Assembly: GCA_015060925.1 (NCBI GenBank) | Contig: SUXM01000004.1 | Location: forward strand, 62,001 to 126,000 | Reading direction: 5' to 3' | From: Parabacteroides distasonis | GTDB taxonomy: Bacteria; Bacteroidota; Bacteroidia; Bacteroidales; Tannerellaceae | DNA length: 64,000 nucleotides | Shown here: positions 53,812 through 62,591 of the stretch, in pieces | Numbering within the stretch: position 1 is the stretch's first letter | Layout of the letters: the number at the start of each line of letters is the position of its first letter | Program-made: the position numbers and the translations under genes | Notes under the pieces: generated by a model | What the model was told of the DNA's origin: nothing | Database searches by the model: none | The model's input: the letters and a program-made list of their open reading frames with translations, nothing else

Positions 53812-54408
53812 ATGGATTTAACAATAAACAATATAGAGGCTATTGCTTTTTGGATATTTATATTATTAGTAATTTGTTTTCCTGTAATATTCCCCTATAT
53901 TCTTGCTATAATTGGAAATAAATTATTCGGAACTCGTACAACAGTTGATGTTTCCAATACCTTAAGAGGTAATATAAAAATAAAAACAAAAACATCATAT
54001 GAAGCTATTTATATATGTCCAGTTAACTTTAAAGAATTAGAGAGAGAGTATTCTGATTTAAAAGAAAAAGTAAAAATATCGCCAAATAATAATTTGTTAT
54101 ATATAAAAATATTGGATTCAAAATTAAGAAGGATACAGTATGATATAGATTCTCAATATGTAGAGGGAATAATCTCTGAAAAAAGAAAAGAACGTGATAG
54201 TAAAAGAATTGAAAATTTGAGGATGGATTTACAAAATTTTTGTATCAAAAATAATATTGAGGTTGAATTTGAAAAAGAAGTATATATTCCTATAGAAAAG
54301 CTTTTTTCTATGGATAGGGCAGTAATTAATAAAGAAGAGATAGAAGAATTAAAAAATATTTTTCAAAAAAGGATAGAACGAAAGATAGGGCAAAATAATA
54401 GAAACTGA
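53812..54408 (+). CDS. Hypothetical membrane protein with cytoplasmic helical domain
   Basis: A 198-aa protein with an N-terminal hydrophobic stretch (IAFWIFILLVICFPVIFPYILAIIGNKLF), one long or two short helices, followed by a hydrophilic, Lys/Glu-rich, mostly helical part (FKELEREYSDLKEKVKIS; EGIISEKRKERDSKRIENLRMDLQNF). No family recognised. AT-rich like the gene before it. It ends at a strong terminator. The pair looks like recently acquired DNA. Confidence 0.68.
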   Translation: MDLTINNIEAIAFWIFILLVICFPVIFPYILAIIGNKLFGTRTTVDVSNTLRGNIKIKTKTSYEAIYICPVNFKELEREYSDLKEKVKISPNNNLLYIKILDSKLRRIQYDIDSQYVEGIISEKRKERDSKRIENLRMDLQNFCIKNNIEVEFEKEVYIPIEKLFSMDRAVINKEEIEELKNIFQKRIERKIGQNNRN

Positions 54409-54410
54409 AA

Positions 54411-54458
54411 TTCCCCTGTCGAATTGAACTAAAAAGTTATCGACAGGGGGAGTTTTTT
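54411..54458. terminator. Terminator between the AT-rich module and the transglutaminase gene
   Basis: Arms CCCCTGTCGA / TCGACAGGGG with a 17-nt loop and a T run. It sits against the stop of the convergent minus-strand gene. Confidence 0.82.
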
Positions 54459-57109
54459 TATAACTTATGAATCACATTCATTAGTTGGTTGCTTAGGCCG
54501 ATGGTGTAGCCTTGGGAGACGAAGACTACCCGGTTGAAGGTATCGGCAATGATGAAGATCGGTAGACTGTTTGCATTGGACAGTCTCATGTTCTTGGCGA
54601 TCTCTTTTTGGATAGTCTTGTCGATATCTACCCCGTAGGTAATGGTATTGGGCAACTCTCCAAATTCTTTCGGGTCAAAGCTCTGCAAACCCTTTTCATC
54701 GGGGAAAAGAAGAACGATACCCCGTCCCCAACTCTCCAGATCCTGCTTGATAGCAGCCAAATCACGCATGACATGGTTGGTCGGTTCTTGGCGTGCACCT
54801 AAGATCGCTACGATATAGTAACCTCGGCCGGTAGTGGCAAGCAGACTGACCTCTTCTCCGTTATCCGCACGTTTGAATTTGTTTTCGGAGTTGAAATTTC
54901 CGATGACTTGTATGTCATCTTTACTTTCCCGCATATTGAGTTGAATGTTATTTGTTTGGCCCGCTTCGATATTGAAGAAAGAGAGTTCAGTCAACACGTT
55001 GCCGTTTGCCATACGGGTACCGGTCACTAACAGATAATGTCCTTCATCCAAGGTCAACGGTCTCTTTAACAACGCACTCCATGTATCACCACTTCCCATA
55101 TCCACGTCACTCGATTCAAAGTTCAGTGTTTGTAATTTACCTGTCGGTAATATCTTGGCGATAGTAAAGTGGCTGTAATATTTCGGATCCGGCAGTACTT
55201 TGGTTGGTTGGTAAGCAGCTACGACACGACCCTTTTCGGTGGAGATAGGAGCGGTAGCCTCAAAGTCCACATCAATCCATCCCAATCCCCTTGCATATTG
55301 TACCTTTCCTGCAACCGGTTCGATGCGTGCCGGGATACCTAAGCTACGGCATAATGCCACAAAGAAGATATCACGAGAATGGCGGTCGGCCACTCTTGAT
55401 TTCCATACCCCCATCGGCATGATTGGTATACGTTGGGTATTCAGTGTATCATTGACTTGGATACTATCTTTCACCCAGTTGATGAGCAGTTGCGGGTTGG
55501 CTTTAGCTTCTACCTGTAGTTGTACATCCATCTTCGTTAGGAAAAATTTCCGGTATGGTGTAAGAAGTTCGTTGGCCACACGCGGGTTGAGCACATATTC
55601 CGTAAACAAAGAACTTTGCATCGGCTTCGTATAGGTTAGGTGATCCATCAATACGCTTGCCGGTGTGTCCCGCAAATCTTTGGCAGAGATAACATTCAAC
55701 AAAGAAAGAGCTTTAGGACGTTGTTTCAACGGAGTTTCACGTAAAAACTTTTCGATCTCTTGCCAGTTTCCACGACTTCCCAACATGATTTTCACCGTTT
55801 TCTTTGGGTTGATAGACAACTCCTTAGCTAAAGCTTCTGCCTTTTCCTCGGTATAGAAGGTCGCAACATATTGGTTGCGTATCACATCCTCGTCATGTAG
55901 TCGTTTGGCATTCTCCTCTTTCTGCTCTTCTGTAACTTCAGCCGGAATAGAACCATCAACAGGAGGTACTATATCCAAGGCAATGGTTTCAATGTCTCCT
56001 GGCTTTTTGTTGAGAGTAATCGTTATGTTTTCCTCTTTCCCGAAAGAGACTTTGCTGAAGCCGAACACTCCGTTTTTACTTGCCCAAACCAACATATCCC
56101 CTTTTCCGGCAGTCAAAGAAGCTTTCCCCTGCTTGTCTGTCTGTTTGTTGGCTACGGAATAAAACTCGGCATAGTTATAGATCTTAAATTCAACGTCAGC
56201 CCCTTCAACAGGTTGGTTGTTGGTATCTACTACCGTAATGGTTGTCTTGGCTGTCGGGGCGTAATTGTCAATGACATTGATCTCGGTGTAGTTGTCCGTC
56301 ACATCCATGATCTCTTCAGGCCCTTTGTATTTCCCGAATACTTTGGTATGCATCAACATCCCTCGATAGGCAGGTCCGTTGAACCATCCTAAGTTTAATA
56401 TCGGTTCCGGTTCGCAGGCTCCTAAGAAGAACCATTTACCATTTACCCAAGCCTCTACCCAAGCATGGTTATCGTCAGTATGCGCCCAACGAGGAGTATA
56501 TACCTGCCTTGCCGGGATACCAACTGCACGTAAAGCTGCTACGGTGAAGGTCGATTCTTCACCACAACGACCGTATGCCGTTTTGACTGAAGCCAAAGGA
56601 GAACTGGTTCGGGCATCGGATGGCGTATAAATAACCTTTTCATGACACCAATGGTTTACTTCCAAAACAGCATCATATAAAGAAAGATGTTTTACACGCT
56701 CTTTCAGCTCTTCGTAGAAGACCATGCGGCTATCATCCAAGTTCTCATTGTTTATACGTATAGGCATTACGAAATGGCGAAAGATATCCTCCGGTATGCT
56801 ATCTCCCCAAGGCATCTCTTCACGTGTTTGAAAAGAACTGCGCACATTGTCGAGATAGAATTGACCGTCATAATCGGTAATGTCACCGATTGGCATATAG
56901 GCATATAAGAAAGTCAAAGCCTGCTTTTCGTTTCCCGTTAACGATTGCTCAAACACCGAAAACAGATCACCTTGAGACAATGCTGCTTTTTTTGTCTTAA
57001 AATCCTCTTCAACCTCTTTAAGATAATCCTTATCAGAGATAAATTCTTTTGTGCATGAATTCCCTATAAACAGGGTAAACAAAATGATGAATAAGCTTGT
57101 TTTAGTCAT
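54458..57109 (-). CDS. Large transglutaminase-like lipoprotein with second degenerate core and thioredoxin-like C-terminus
   Basis: About 883 aa. ATG 57109 gives MTKTSLFIILFTLFIGNSC, a lipobox signal; the -7 box at 57131-57138 rules out the longer track start. Residues ~160-240 are a transglutaminase-like core with RCGEESTFTVAALRAVGIPARQVY and DNHAWVEAWVNGKWF; the third catalytic position reads GACEPEP, Glu where Asp is usual. A carboxypeptidase-regulatory-like Ig domain follows (ITVVDTNNQPVEGADVEFKI). Near residues 570-620 comes a second core-like stretch (SRDIFFVALCRSLGIPARIEPV) without the Cys. The last ~120 residues look thioredoxin-like without CxxC. Role unknown; peptide or protein remodelling at the envelope is a guess. 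Confidence 0.8.
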   Translation of the reverse strand: MTKTSLFIILFTLFIGNSCTKEFISDKDYLKEVEEDFKTKKAALSQGDLFSVFEQSLTGNEKQALTFLYAYMPIGDITDYDGQFYLDNVRSSFQTREEMPWGDSIPEDIFRHFVMPIRINNENLDDSRMVFYEELKERVKHLSLYDAVLEVNHWCHEKVIYTPSDARTSSPLASVKTAYGRCGEESTFTVAALRAVGIPARQVYTPRWAHTDDNHAWVEAWVNGKWFFLGACEPEPILNLGWFNGPAYRGMLMHTKVFGKYKGPEEIMDVTDNYTEINVIDNYAPTAKTTITVVDTNNQPVEGADVEFKIYNYAEFYSVANKQTDKQGKASLTAGKGDMLVWASKNGVFGFSKVSFGKEENITITLNKKPGDIETIALDIVPPVDGSIPAEVTEEQKEENAKRLHDEDVIRNQYVATFYTEEKAEALAKELSINPKKTVKIMLGSRGNWQEIEKFLRETPLKQRPKALSLLNVISAKDLRDTPASVLMDHLTYTKPMQSSLFTEYVLNPRVANELLTPYRKFFLTKMDVQLQVEAKANPQLLINWVKDSIQVNDTLNTQRIPIMPMGVWKSRVADRHSRDIFFVALCRSLGIPARIEPVAGKVQYARGLGWIDVDFEATAPISTEKGRVVAAYQPTKVLPDPKYYSHFTIAKILPTGKLQTLNFESSDVDMGSGDTWSALLKRPLTLDEGHYLLVTGTRMANGNVLTELSFFNIEAGQTNNIQLNMRESKDDIQVIGNFNSENKFKRADNGEEVSLLATTGRGYYIVAILGARQEPTNHVMRDLAAIKQDLESWGRGIVLLFPDEKGLQSFDPKEFGELPNTITYGVDIDKTIQKEIAKNMRLSNANSLPIFIIADTFNRVVFVSQGYTIGLSNQLMNVIHKL

Positions 57110-57130
57110 AGCGTCGATATTTATTCCGTA

Positions 57131-57138
57131 CAAATATA
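57131..57138 (-). promoter_or_regulatory. -7 box (TATATTTG on minus) of the transglutaminase gene
   Basis: TAnnTTTG on the minus strand, 22 nt before ATG 57109; it decides the start codon. Confidence 0.62.
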
Positions 57139-57201
57139 ATGATAATATTTAAATATCAGCTTCTTAAGTGTTAAGCTATTGTATGATTCCTTATTTTTTC
57201 C

Positions 57202-57209
57202 TTACTTTG
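57202..57209 (+). promoter_or_regulatory. Probable -7 box (TTACTTTG) of the antiporter
   Basis: One mismatch to TAnnTTTG, 31 nt before the antiporter start. Confidence 0.45.
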
Positions 57210-57240
57210 AAATCTAAATCTAAACGAAGTTATTCTTTTT

Positions 57241-58758
57241 ATGTTTCAGAATTTTAGTCTTATTGATAGTCCGGAGGCGATGTTATTGATTGCTTCCATT
57301 ATTTTCTTTTTCAGTATAGTTGCCGGTAAGGCTGGTTATCGTTTTGGATTACCTGCCTTATTGCTTTTTTTAGCAGTGGGCATGTTATTTGGAAGCGATG
57401 GCTTAGGAATTCAATTTAATAATCCGCAAGCAGTCCAATATATTGGTATGTTGGCTTTGAGTATTATCTTGTTTTCAGGTGGTATGGATACGAAAGTGTC
57501 TGACATTAAACCCATTGCAACGCAAGGTGTGTTATTGGCGACAGTCGGAGTTTTGCTTACTACATTTATAACGGGTGGTTTTATTTATTTTATTTTTCAG
57601 ATTCTTTCCAGTTATGTAACGCTTACATTTCCGGAGTCATTATTGATGGCAGCGGTTATGTCGTCTACAGATTCAGCCTCTGTTTTCTCTATTTTACGGA
57701 GTAAAGGGGTATATTTGAAAGAACGCTTGCGTCCGGCTTTGGAATTAGAAAGTGGTAGTAACGACCCGATGGCCTATATGCTCACTTTATTATTGATTAC
57801 CTATATCCAAGTTGGCGGTATGAATCTTTCTGATGCCATCTTGCAATTGGTTGTTCAATTGTCGGTAGGTGCAATAGCCGGATATATATTAGGCCGGTTG
57901 ATTGTTTTTTTGATCAATCATCTGAATCTGAATAATGAATCGCTTTATCCGATTCTGTTGATGACTATGGCATTTTTTACCTTTTCTGCGACAACCTTGT
58001 GTAAAGGAAATGGTTATTTGGCAGTCTATATTGCCGGCTTAGTGGTTGGAAATGCAAGGATTGTTCATAAAAAGAGTATTGGAACTTTCTTTGATGGTTT
58101 TGCCTGGTTGTGGCAGATTGTGATGTTCTTATCTTTAGGTTTATTGGTTAACCCGCATGAATTGTTACCCGTAGCTCCTATGGGTTTGGCTGTCGGTTTC
58201 TTTATGATATTAGTCGCTCGCCCGGCAACAATCTTCTTGACTTTGTTACCTTTTAAGAACTTTTCGACAAGAGGAAAATTCTATATCTCATGGGTGGGAC
58301 TTCGTGGGGCAGTTCCTATTATCTTCGCTACTTATCCTTGGATTGCCGGTGTAGCTCATGGAAGTATGTTCTTTAATATAGTCTTCTTTATCACGATTCT
58401 TTCCTTGTTGATTCAGGGGACAACGGTTACGTTATCAGCGAAATGGTTAGGGTTGATTGATGAACCGGAACGGAAAGATGAATTTGGTATTGAACTTCCG
58501 GATAATATCAAGAGTGCCATGAGTGAGATTGATATTACTCCTGCTGTTTTAGCCCATGGAAATAAACTGATGCATTTGACGCTTCCTGACCATACGTTGG
58601 CAGTTATGGTTAAGCGTGACGGACGTTATTTTATCCCGAAAGGGAATACCGAATTAAAGGAAAATGATAAGCTGTTGATGATTTCTGATAATGATGAAGC
58701 ATTGCTTCAAGCGTATGATGCTTTGGGGGTAAAAGAGTATACAATGAAGAAGAATTAG
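57241..58758 (+). CDS. Cation/proton antiporter, CPA family with TrkA-C domain (NhaP2/CvrA type)
   Basis: A 505-aa inner-membrane antiporter, probably K+/H+. Eleven to thirteen hydrophobic helices make the Na/H-exchanger domain (residues ~10-400), with SSTDSASVFSIL and ELESGSNDPMAYMLTL, the paired acidic/ND region of CPA1-type carriers. Residues ~420-490 form a TrkA-C (RCK-C) ligand-binding domain (LPDHTLAVMVKRDGRYFIPKGNTELKENDKLLMIS). It helps control potassium, pH or turgor. Single gene with its own terminator. Confidence 0.91.
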   Translation: MFQNFSLIDSPEAMLLIASIIFFFSIVAGKAGYRFGLPALLLFLAVGMLFGSDGLGIQFNNPQAVQYIGMLALSIILFSGGMDTKVSDIKPIATQGVLLATVGVLLTTFITGGFIYFIFQILSSYVTLTFPESLLMAAVMSSTDSASVFSILRSKGVYLKERLRPALELESGSNDPMAYMLTLLLITYIQVGGMNLSDAILQLVVQLSVGAIAGYILGRLIVFLINHLNLNNESLYPILLMTMAFFTFSATTLCKGNGYLAVYIAGLVVGNARIVHKKSIGTFFDGFAWLWQIVMFLSLGLLVNPHELLPVAPMGLAVGFFMILVARPATIFLTLLPFKNFSTRGKFYISWVGLRGAVPIIFATYPWIAGVAHGSMFFNIVFFITILSLLIQGTTVTLSAKWLGLIDEPERKDEFGIELPDNIKSAMSEIDITPAVLAHGNKLMHLTLPDHTLAVMVKRDGRYFIPKGNTELKENDKLLMISDNDEALLQAYDALGVKEYTMKKN

Positions 58759-58775
58759 GAGATGGTTATATGTAG

Positions 58776-58824
58776 AAAAATTCCTCGGCATGGGAAAAAT
58801 ATTTCCTGCTGAGGAATTTTTTAT
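58776..58824. terminator. Bidirectional terminator after the antiporter
   Basis: Arms AAAAATTCCTC / GAGGAATTTTT, extended inside by GGCA/TGCT, with T and A runs on both sides. It faces the end of the minus-strand lepB-wbqC operon. Confidence 0.85.
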
Positions 58825-58856
58825 TTCTTGCCCATCCGTTTTTGGATGAATGCAGG

Positions 58857-59489
58857 TTAATCTTGAGGGCGAATGGAGTTTTTGAGAACAAGTAATCCTT
58901 CCGGTCCCATGTTGAATAATAAATCGACAATACTCATGTTGGGTTGGAATCCATATTTGTCTTGGAAGACCTGGTAGTAGGGCTTCGGACAAAATGTGGG
59001 ATCTTCGCCGGGATGTTTAGGGCGGATGCTTTCTCGGAAGTCATTCGCTACCTCCGGTTGGTAATCCTCAGTATAGGAGATTATCGGATGCAGGTCAAGC
59101 AATTCGCAAATCAATTGGCGAAGTTCTTCGTTGAAGTCGAATAGAAATTCATACTTCTTCTCATAGAAGGGGGCAAAATCTTCTTCATAATATTCGAAGA
59201 AAGGGCTCATGTTGTAAGCAGAGACCAAGGCATTCCAATGAAGGTGACGCCAATTGCCATGGTCAGAGATGCGGATATCTTTAGTCAAACATTTCAATGT
59301 GTCAGGTTTGACAATCGGCACAGACAAGGCCAATGGCCCGTTTGCCGCGGCAATGGTACAACGATTCCGATAAGTCTGCTTCAAATAGTTCTCAGCAGTC
59401 TCTATGCATACTTCCGGGAATTGGAGCAATTTGCCATATTGTTGGATTGGTCCTAAATAGGCGGTTGATAGATAAACTGGTTGTGACAT
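58857..59489 (-). CDS. WbqC family protein
   Basis: A 210-aa member of the WbqC family, first named from polysaccharide clusters and of unproven function. It keeps STAYLGPIQQYGKLLQF near the start, the NRCTIAAANGPLALSVPI strand, and NWRHLHWNALVSAY...PFFEYYEEDFAPFYEKKY. Its ATG overlaps the stop of the upstream lepB-like gene by one base (TAATG), so it is co-translated with the two signal peptidase homologs, a common Bacteroidales order. Confidence 0.88.
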   Translation of the reverse strand: MSQPVYLSTAYLGPIQQYGKLLQFPEVCIETAENYLKQTYRNRCTIAAANGPLALSVPIVKPDTLKCLTKDIRISDHGNWRHLHWNALVSAYNMSPFFEYYEEDFAPFYEKKYEFLFDFNEELRQLICELLDLHPIISYTEDYQPEVANDFRESIRPKHPGEDPTFCPKPYYQVFQDKYGFQPNMSIVDLLFNMGPEGLLVLKNSIRPQD

Positions 59490-60343
59490 TAGTTTACAGG
59501 TTTAAAAAAATGTTCTTTATCATGACTGAACCAGCAGAAACAAGCGTTCCCGATGATGTGGTCATGAGGGATAAAACCTAAGTGGCGCGAATCGACAGCT
59601 TCGTTTACATTGTCTGACAGCATCCAATAGTAATCTTGATCGAAAAAGAAGAAGGTCGTTTCTTTTCCGTCTAAATATAGTTTCCCGTCACGGAAAACTG
59701 CTTTGTCGCCGACTTGTGTACTGATAGCCTCCTTACAAGCCGTTAATGCAACGTCATCCAATCGATAGGCAAAACCCTTACGTGGGACAATTAGTCGGTA
59801 AGGGGGAAATTGTTTGCGGATAAAGTAGCGGTTATCCGCTTCCGGTAGTTCCTCGCGTATCTGATATTCCTCAAAGGAGGTTAGGGATAGGGAGAAACCA
59901 TAAGGATCATTCTTCCAATTCCGGGTGGGAATATGGCGTTTCCGTAAAATTTTAAGGAGATCGACCCCGTATTTCTTAGGTATGAGATAGGTATTCAGTG
60001 CACGAGGTGAATGGGGTATCAGTACTCCGTTAACTTTGTATCCGTTATTGTCAACCAAAATGGTATCTCCTGGCATCCCGATACAACGGCTTAGAAACAG
60101 CGGTTGATGCAAGGTGTCTTTTAGTAAAGGGCTGGTAAACAAAACCACTTTGTTGCGTCCGGGGTTTCCCTTGATAGGCAGTTTGTTTACCAAGATATAA
60201 TCTCCTTGGTGCAAAGCCTCCTCCATGGCATCTGTTGAAATGCGGTAAGACTCTACACCGAAGAGACGGATGAGCATGACAATCCCGACAATGATGCTAA
60301 TCATAGCCAACCATTTACTGAATGTAGCCAGGGATTGTCTCAT
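59489..60343 (-). CDS. Signal peptidase I paralog lacking the Ser-Lys dyad
   Basis: A 284-aa S26 family protein with one N-terminal membrane helix. The track start (60400) overlaps the previous gene; ATG 60343 is 4 nt after that stop. Aligning with the neighbour, the catalytic Ser position in IPSSSLEKSL reads ISTDAMEEAL (Ala), and the catalytic Lys position in VKRCIGMPGD reads LSRCIGMPGD (Ser). The SGDN-like box is SDN rather than GDN, and NSADSR becomes EAVDSR. The fold is kept but proteolysis by the usual mechanism is not possible, so it is probably a pseudoenzyme partner of LepB. Confidence 0.82.
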   Translation of the reverse strand: MRQSLATFSKWLAMISIIVGIVMLIRLFGVESYRISTDAMEEALHQGDYILVNKLPIKGNPGRNKVVLFTSPLLKDTLHQPLFLSRCIGMPGDTILVDNNGYKVNGVLIPHSPRALNTYLIPKKYGVDLLKILRKRHIPTRNWKNDPYGFSLSLTSFEEYQIREELPEADNRYFIRKQFPPYRLIVPRKGFAYRLDDVALTACKEAISTQVGDKAVFRDGKLYLDGKETTFFFFDQDYYWMLSDNVNEAVDSRHLGFIPHDHIIGNACFCWFSHDKEHFFKPVN

Positions 60344-60347
60344 ACGC

Positions 60348-61745
60348 TTAATCAGGATGTACCCAACGGAACATGCGGTTCCAACGGATACCTCCGTCAA
60401 AAATTCCGCGGTCTTTATCTAATGATAACCATATCATAATCGGTTTACCGACAATATGATCCTCCGGAACGAATCCCCAAGAACGGCTGTCTGCGCTATT
60501 GTGGCGGTTATCACCCATCATCCAATAGTAATCATATTGGAATGTATAGGAATCAGCCGGCTGTCCGTTGATATACGCTTTGCCCTCTTTTACTTCTAAA
60601 GTATTTCCTTCATAGTTCCGGATGCAACGGCTATATAACCCGATGTTTTCAGCTGTCAATGGAATTGTTACCCCTTTTTTCGGAATCCATAATGGACCGT
60701 AGTTATCACGGCTCCAACCTGTTGAGTAATCAACCGGGAAGTAGGTGGCACCGCCAAATGAATCCGGCTCAATAATAACTCGTTTGACAATCGGTAGTTT
60801 TTTTATTGTTTCCAAAGCCTTTTGTGTCATCGGGAAATGATAAACCGGATTGAATTGTCCCTGCTCGTTAGGCTGGATACCTAAGAAAGACATCAGGTTG
60901 GTATTATTGTTCCCATTGATTAATACACGGTCATCTTTACTAATCTCTAACAGGCGGAACTGTTCTTCGCTCAACATCGAACCGTCAGTCTCTATAAAAT
61001 AGTTGTATTGCAACTTTTCCGGATTTTGAGCAGCTTTACCATCAATGTAGACTTGATTGTCACGGATCTCGATTGTATCCCCCGGCATGCCGATACAGCG
61101 TTTGACATAATTCTCACGCTTGTCAACCGGACGGTAGATCACCTCCCCGAATGTGTTTTTATCTCCCCATACCTGATCACGTCCGTATTCTTCGACCAAG
61201 GTATAGTAATCCGGATTCTGAACTTTTAAAGCAACAGTGTCACCGGCCGGGAAATTAAACACCACGATGTCATTTCGTTTTACCTCACCAAACCCTTTGA
61301 CCCGCTTGTAATCCCATTCTGGCCAGTCCAAATAAGACTTGCAATTAAAGAAAGGAAAGGTGTTTTGTACCAATGGGAAGGCTATCGGGGTATTGGGGAC
61401 ACGTGGTCCGTAGCTCAGTTTACTTACAAACAGGTAGTCTCCTACCAATAGTGATTTTTCTAAAGATGAACTTGGTATCTGGTAGTTCTGGAAAACAAAT
61501 ATGTTAATGAAGTAAACAGCCACCAACGCAAATACTATGTCATCTACCCAACTAAGGATACTGCGGATCTGCGGGTTCTTAGATTGTTTCCAAGCTCCCC
61601 AAGGAATGTATTGGGTTAAAAATATATCCACAATGACAATCAAGCCGAATAGTAACCATCCGTTCTGCATCCACAGAGTGAAAAGCAGGTAGAGAATGGC
61701 TGCTATGCCGAATTTGATCCATTGTTTTTTAGAAAACTTTTTCAT
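60348..61745 (-). CDS. lepB: Signal peptidase I, long form
   Basis: A 465-aa type I signal peptidase that removes signal peptides of exported proteins at the outer face of the inner membrane. Three hydrophobic segments occur before residue 90. The catalytic Ser is in IPSSSLEKSL (~94) and the Lys in VKRCIGMPGDTIEI (~215). Box E is MMGDNRHNSADSRSWGFVP near the C-terminus. A large insertion between the Lys region and box E makes it much longer than E. coli LepB. It lies between dapB and the inactive-looking paralog in one operon. Confidence 0.93.
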   Translation of the reverse strand: MKKFSKKQWIKFGIAAILYLLFTLWMQNGWLLFGLIVIVDIFLTQYIPWGAWKQSKNPQIRSILSWVDDIVFALVAVYFINIFVFQNYQIPSSSLEKSLLVGDYLFVSKLSYGPRVPNTPIAFPLVQNTFPFFNCKSYLDWPEWDYKRVKGFGEVKRNDIVVFNFPAGDTVALKVQNPDYYTLVEEYGRDQVWGDKNTFGEVIYRPVDKRENYVKRCIGMPGDTIEIRDNQVYIDGKAAQNPEKLQYNYFIETDGSMLSEEQFRLLEISKDDRVLINGNNNTNLMSFLGIQPNEQGQFNPVYHFPMTQKALETIKKLPIVKRVIIEPDSFGGATYFPVDYSTGWSRDNYGPLWIPKKGVTIPLTAENIGLYSRCIRNYEGNTLEVKEGKAYINGQPADSYTFQYDYYWMMGDNRHNSADSRSWGFVPEDHIVGKPIMIWLSLDKDRGIFDGGIRWNRMFRWVHPD

Positions 61746-61765
61746 CTCCTTCTTTATTTAATCAA

Positions 61766-62482
61766 TTAGAACTTAAGCATATCTTCCATACCCAAGAACC
61801 CTTTTTTACCAGCTGTAAATTCTGCGGCTACTACGGCTCCCAAGGCAAAACCGGCACGGCTTTTGGCATCATGTTTGATACTGATGGTGTCGACATCAGA
61901 TTCGTAGGTAATTTCGTGGATACCCGGAACCTCACCTTCTCGGATGGCATGGATAGGAATATCAGTCTCTTTCTCTGCTGTTTCCAAAGTCCAACGTCCT
62001 TTACGTTCTACGTTTTCAAGGATTCCTTCTGCTAACGTGATGGCTGTTCCACTGGGAGCATCCAATTTGTGGATGTGGTGTGTCTCCATCATTTTTATAT
62101 CGTAGGCAGGAAATTGGTTCATGATTTTGGCCAAATGTTTGTTTAAAGCAAAGAAGATGTTGACACCAATACTGAAGTTTGAAGCATAAAAGAAGGTCTT
62201 ACCCTCTTTTTCACACATTTCTTTGATTTCTTCGATCCGATTCAGCCATCCGGTCGTTCCTGATACCACCGGTACACCGGCAGCAAAGCTTTTCATATAA
62301 TTATCGAATGCAGTGGCTGGGGTTGTAAATTCAATCGCTACATCTGCACTTTTGAAATTGTCTGAGTATATCTCCTCCGGATTGTTTATATCTATGATAG
62401 AAACAATTTGATGTCCTCTGCTTAGTGCAATTTGTTCGATGGTCTTTCCCATCTTTCCGTAACCGATAAGTGCAATTTTCAT
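61766..62482 (-). CDS. dapB: 4-hydroxy-tetrahydrodipicolinate reductase
   Basis: Reduces the dihydrodipicolinate precursor with NAD(P)H in the lysine/meso-diaminopimelate pathway. About 238 aa from ATG 62482 (the track start lies six codons upstream). Rossmann motif IGYGKMGKTIE, VSGTTGW, FSIGVNIFFALN, METHHIHKLDAPSGTAI (active-site His and Lys) and SRAGFALGAV all fit. First gene of the dapB-lepB-lepB-wbqC operon. Confidence 0.95.
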   Translation of the reverse strand: MKIALIGYGKMGKTIEQIALSRGHQIVSIIDINNPEEIYSDNFKSADVAIEFTTPATAFDNYMKSFAAGVPVVSGTTGWLNRIEEIKEMCEKEGKTFFYASNFSIGVNIFFALNKHLAKIMNQFPAYDIKMMETHHIHKLDAPSGTAITLAEGILENVERKGRWTLETAEKETDIPIHAIREGEVPGIHEITYESDVDTISIKHDAKSRAGFALGAVVAAEFTAGKKGFLGMEDMLKF

Positions 62483-62535
62483 ATTTATCCTAATTTTCAA
62501 TTCATTCGATTAAACTTTCGTTTGATAAAGTGCTG

Positions 62536-62543
62536 CAAATATA
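62536..62543 (-). promoter_or_regulatory. -7 box (TATATTTG on minus) of the dapB operon
   Basis: TAnnTTTG on the minus strand, 53 nt before dapB. Confidence 0.6.
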
Positions 62544-62591
62544 CAAAATAATGATTAGATTTGAACCATAAATCTTAACTCTGAAAGAAGT

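Noticed and set aside
54458-57133. 891-aa start of the transglutaminase-like protein
   Set aside because: A TATATTTG promoter box covers that start; the ATG at 57109 gives a clean lipoprotein signal.
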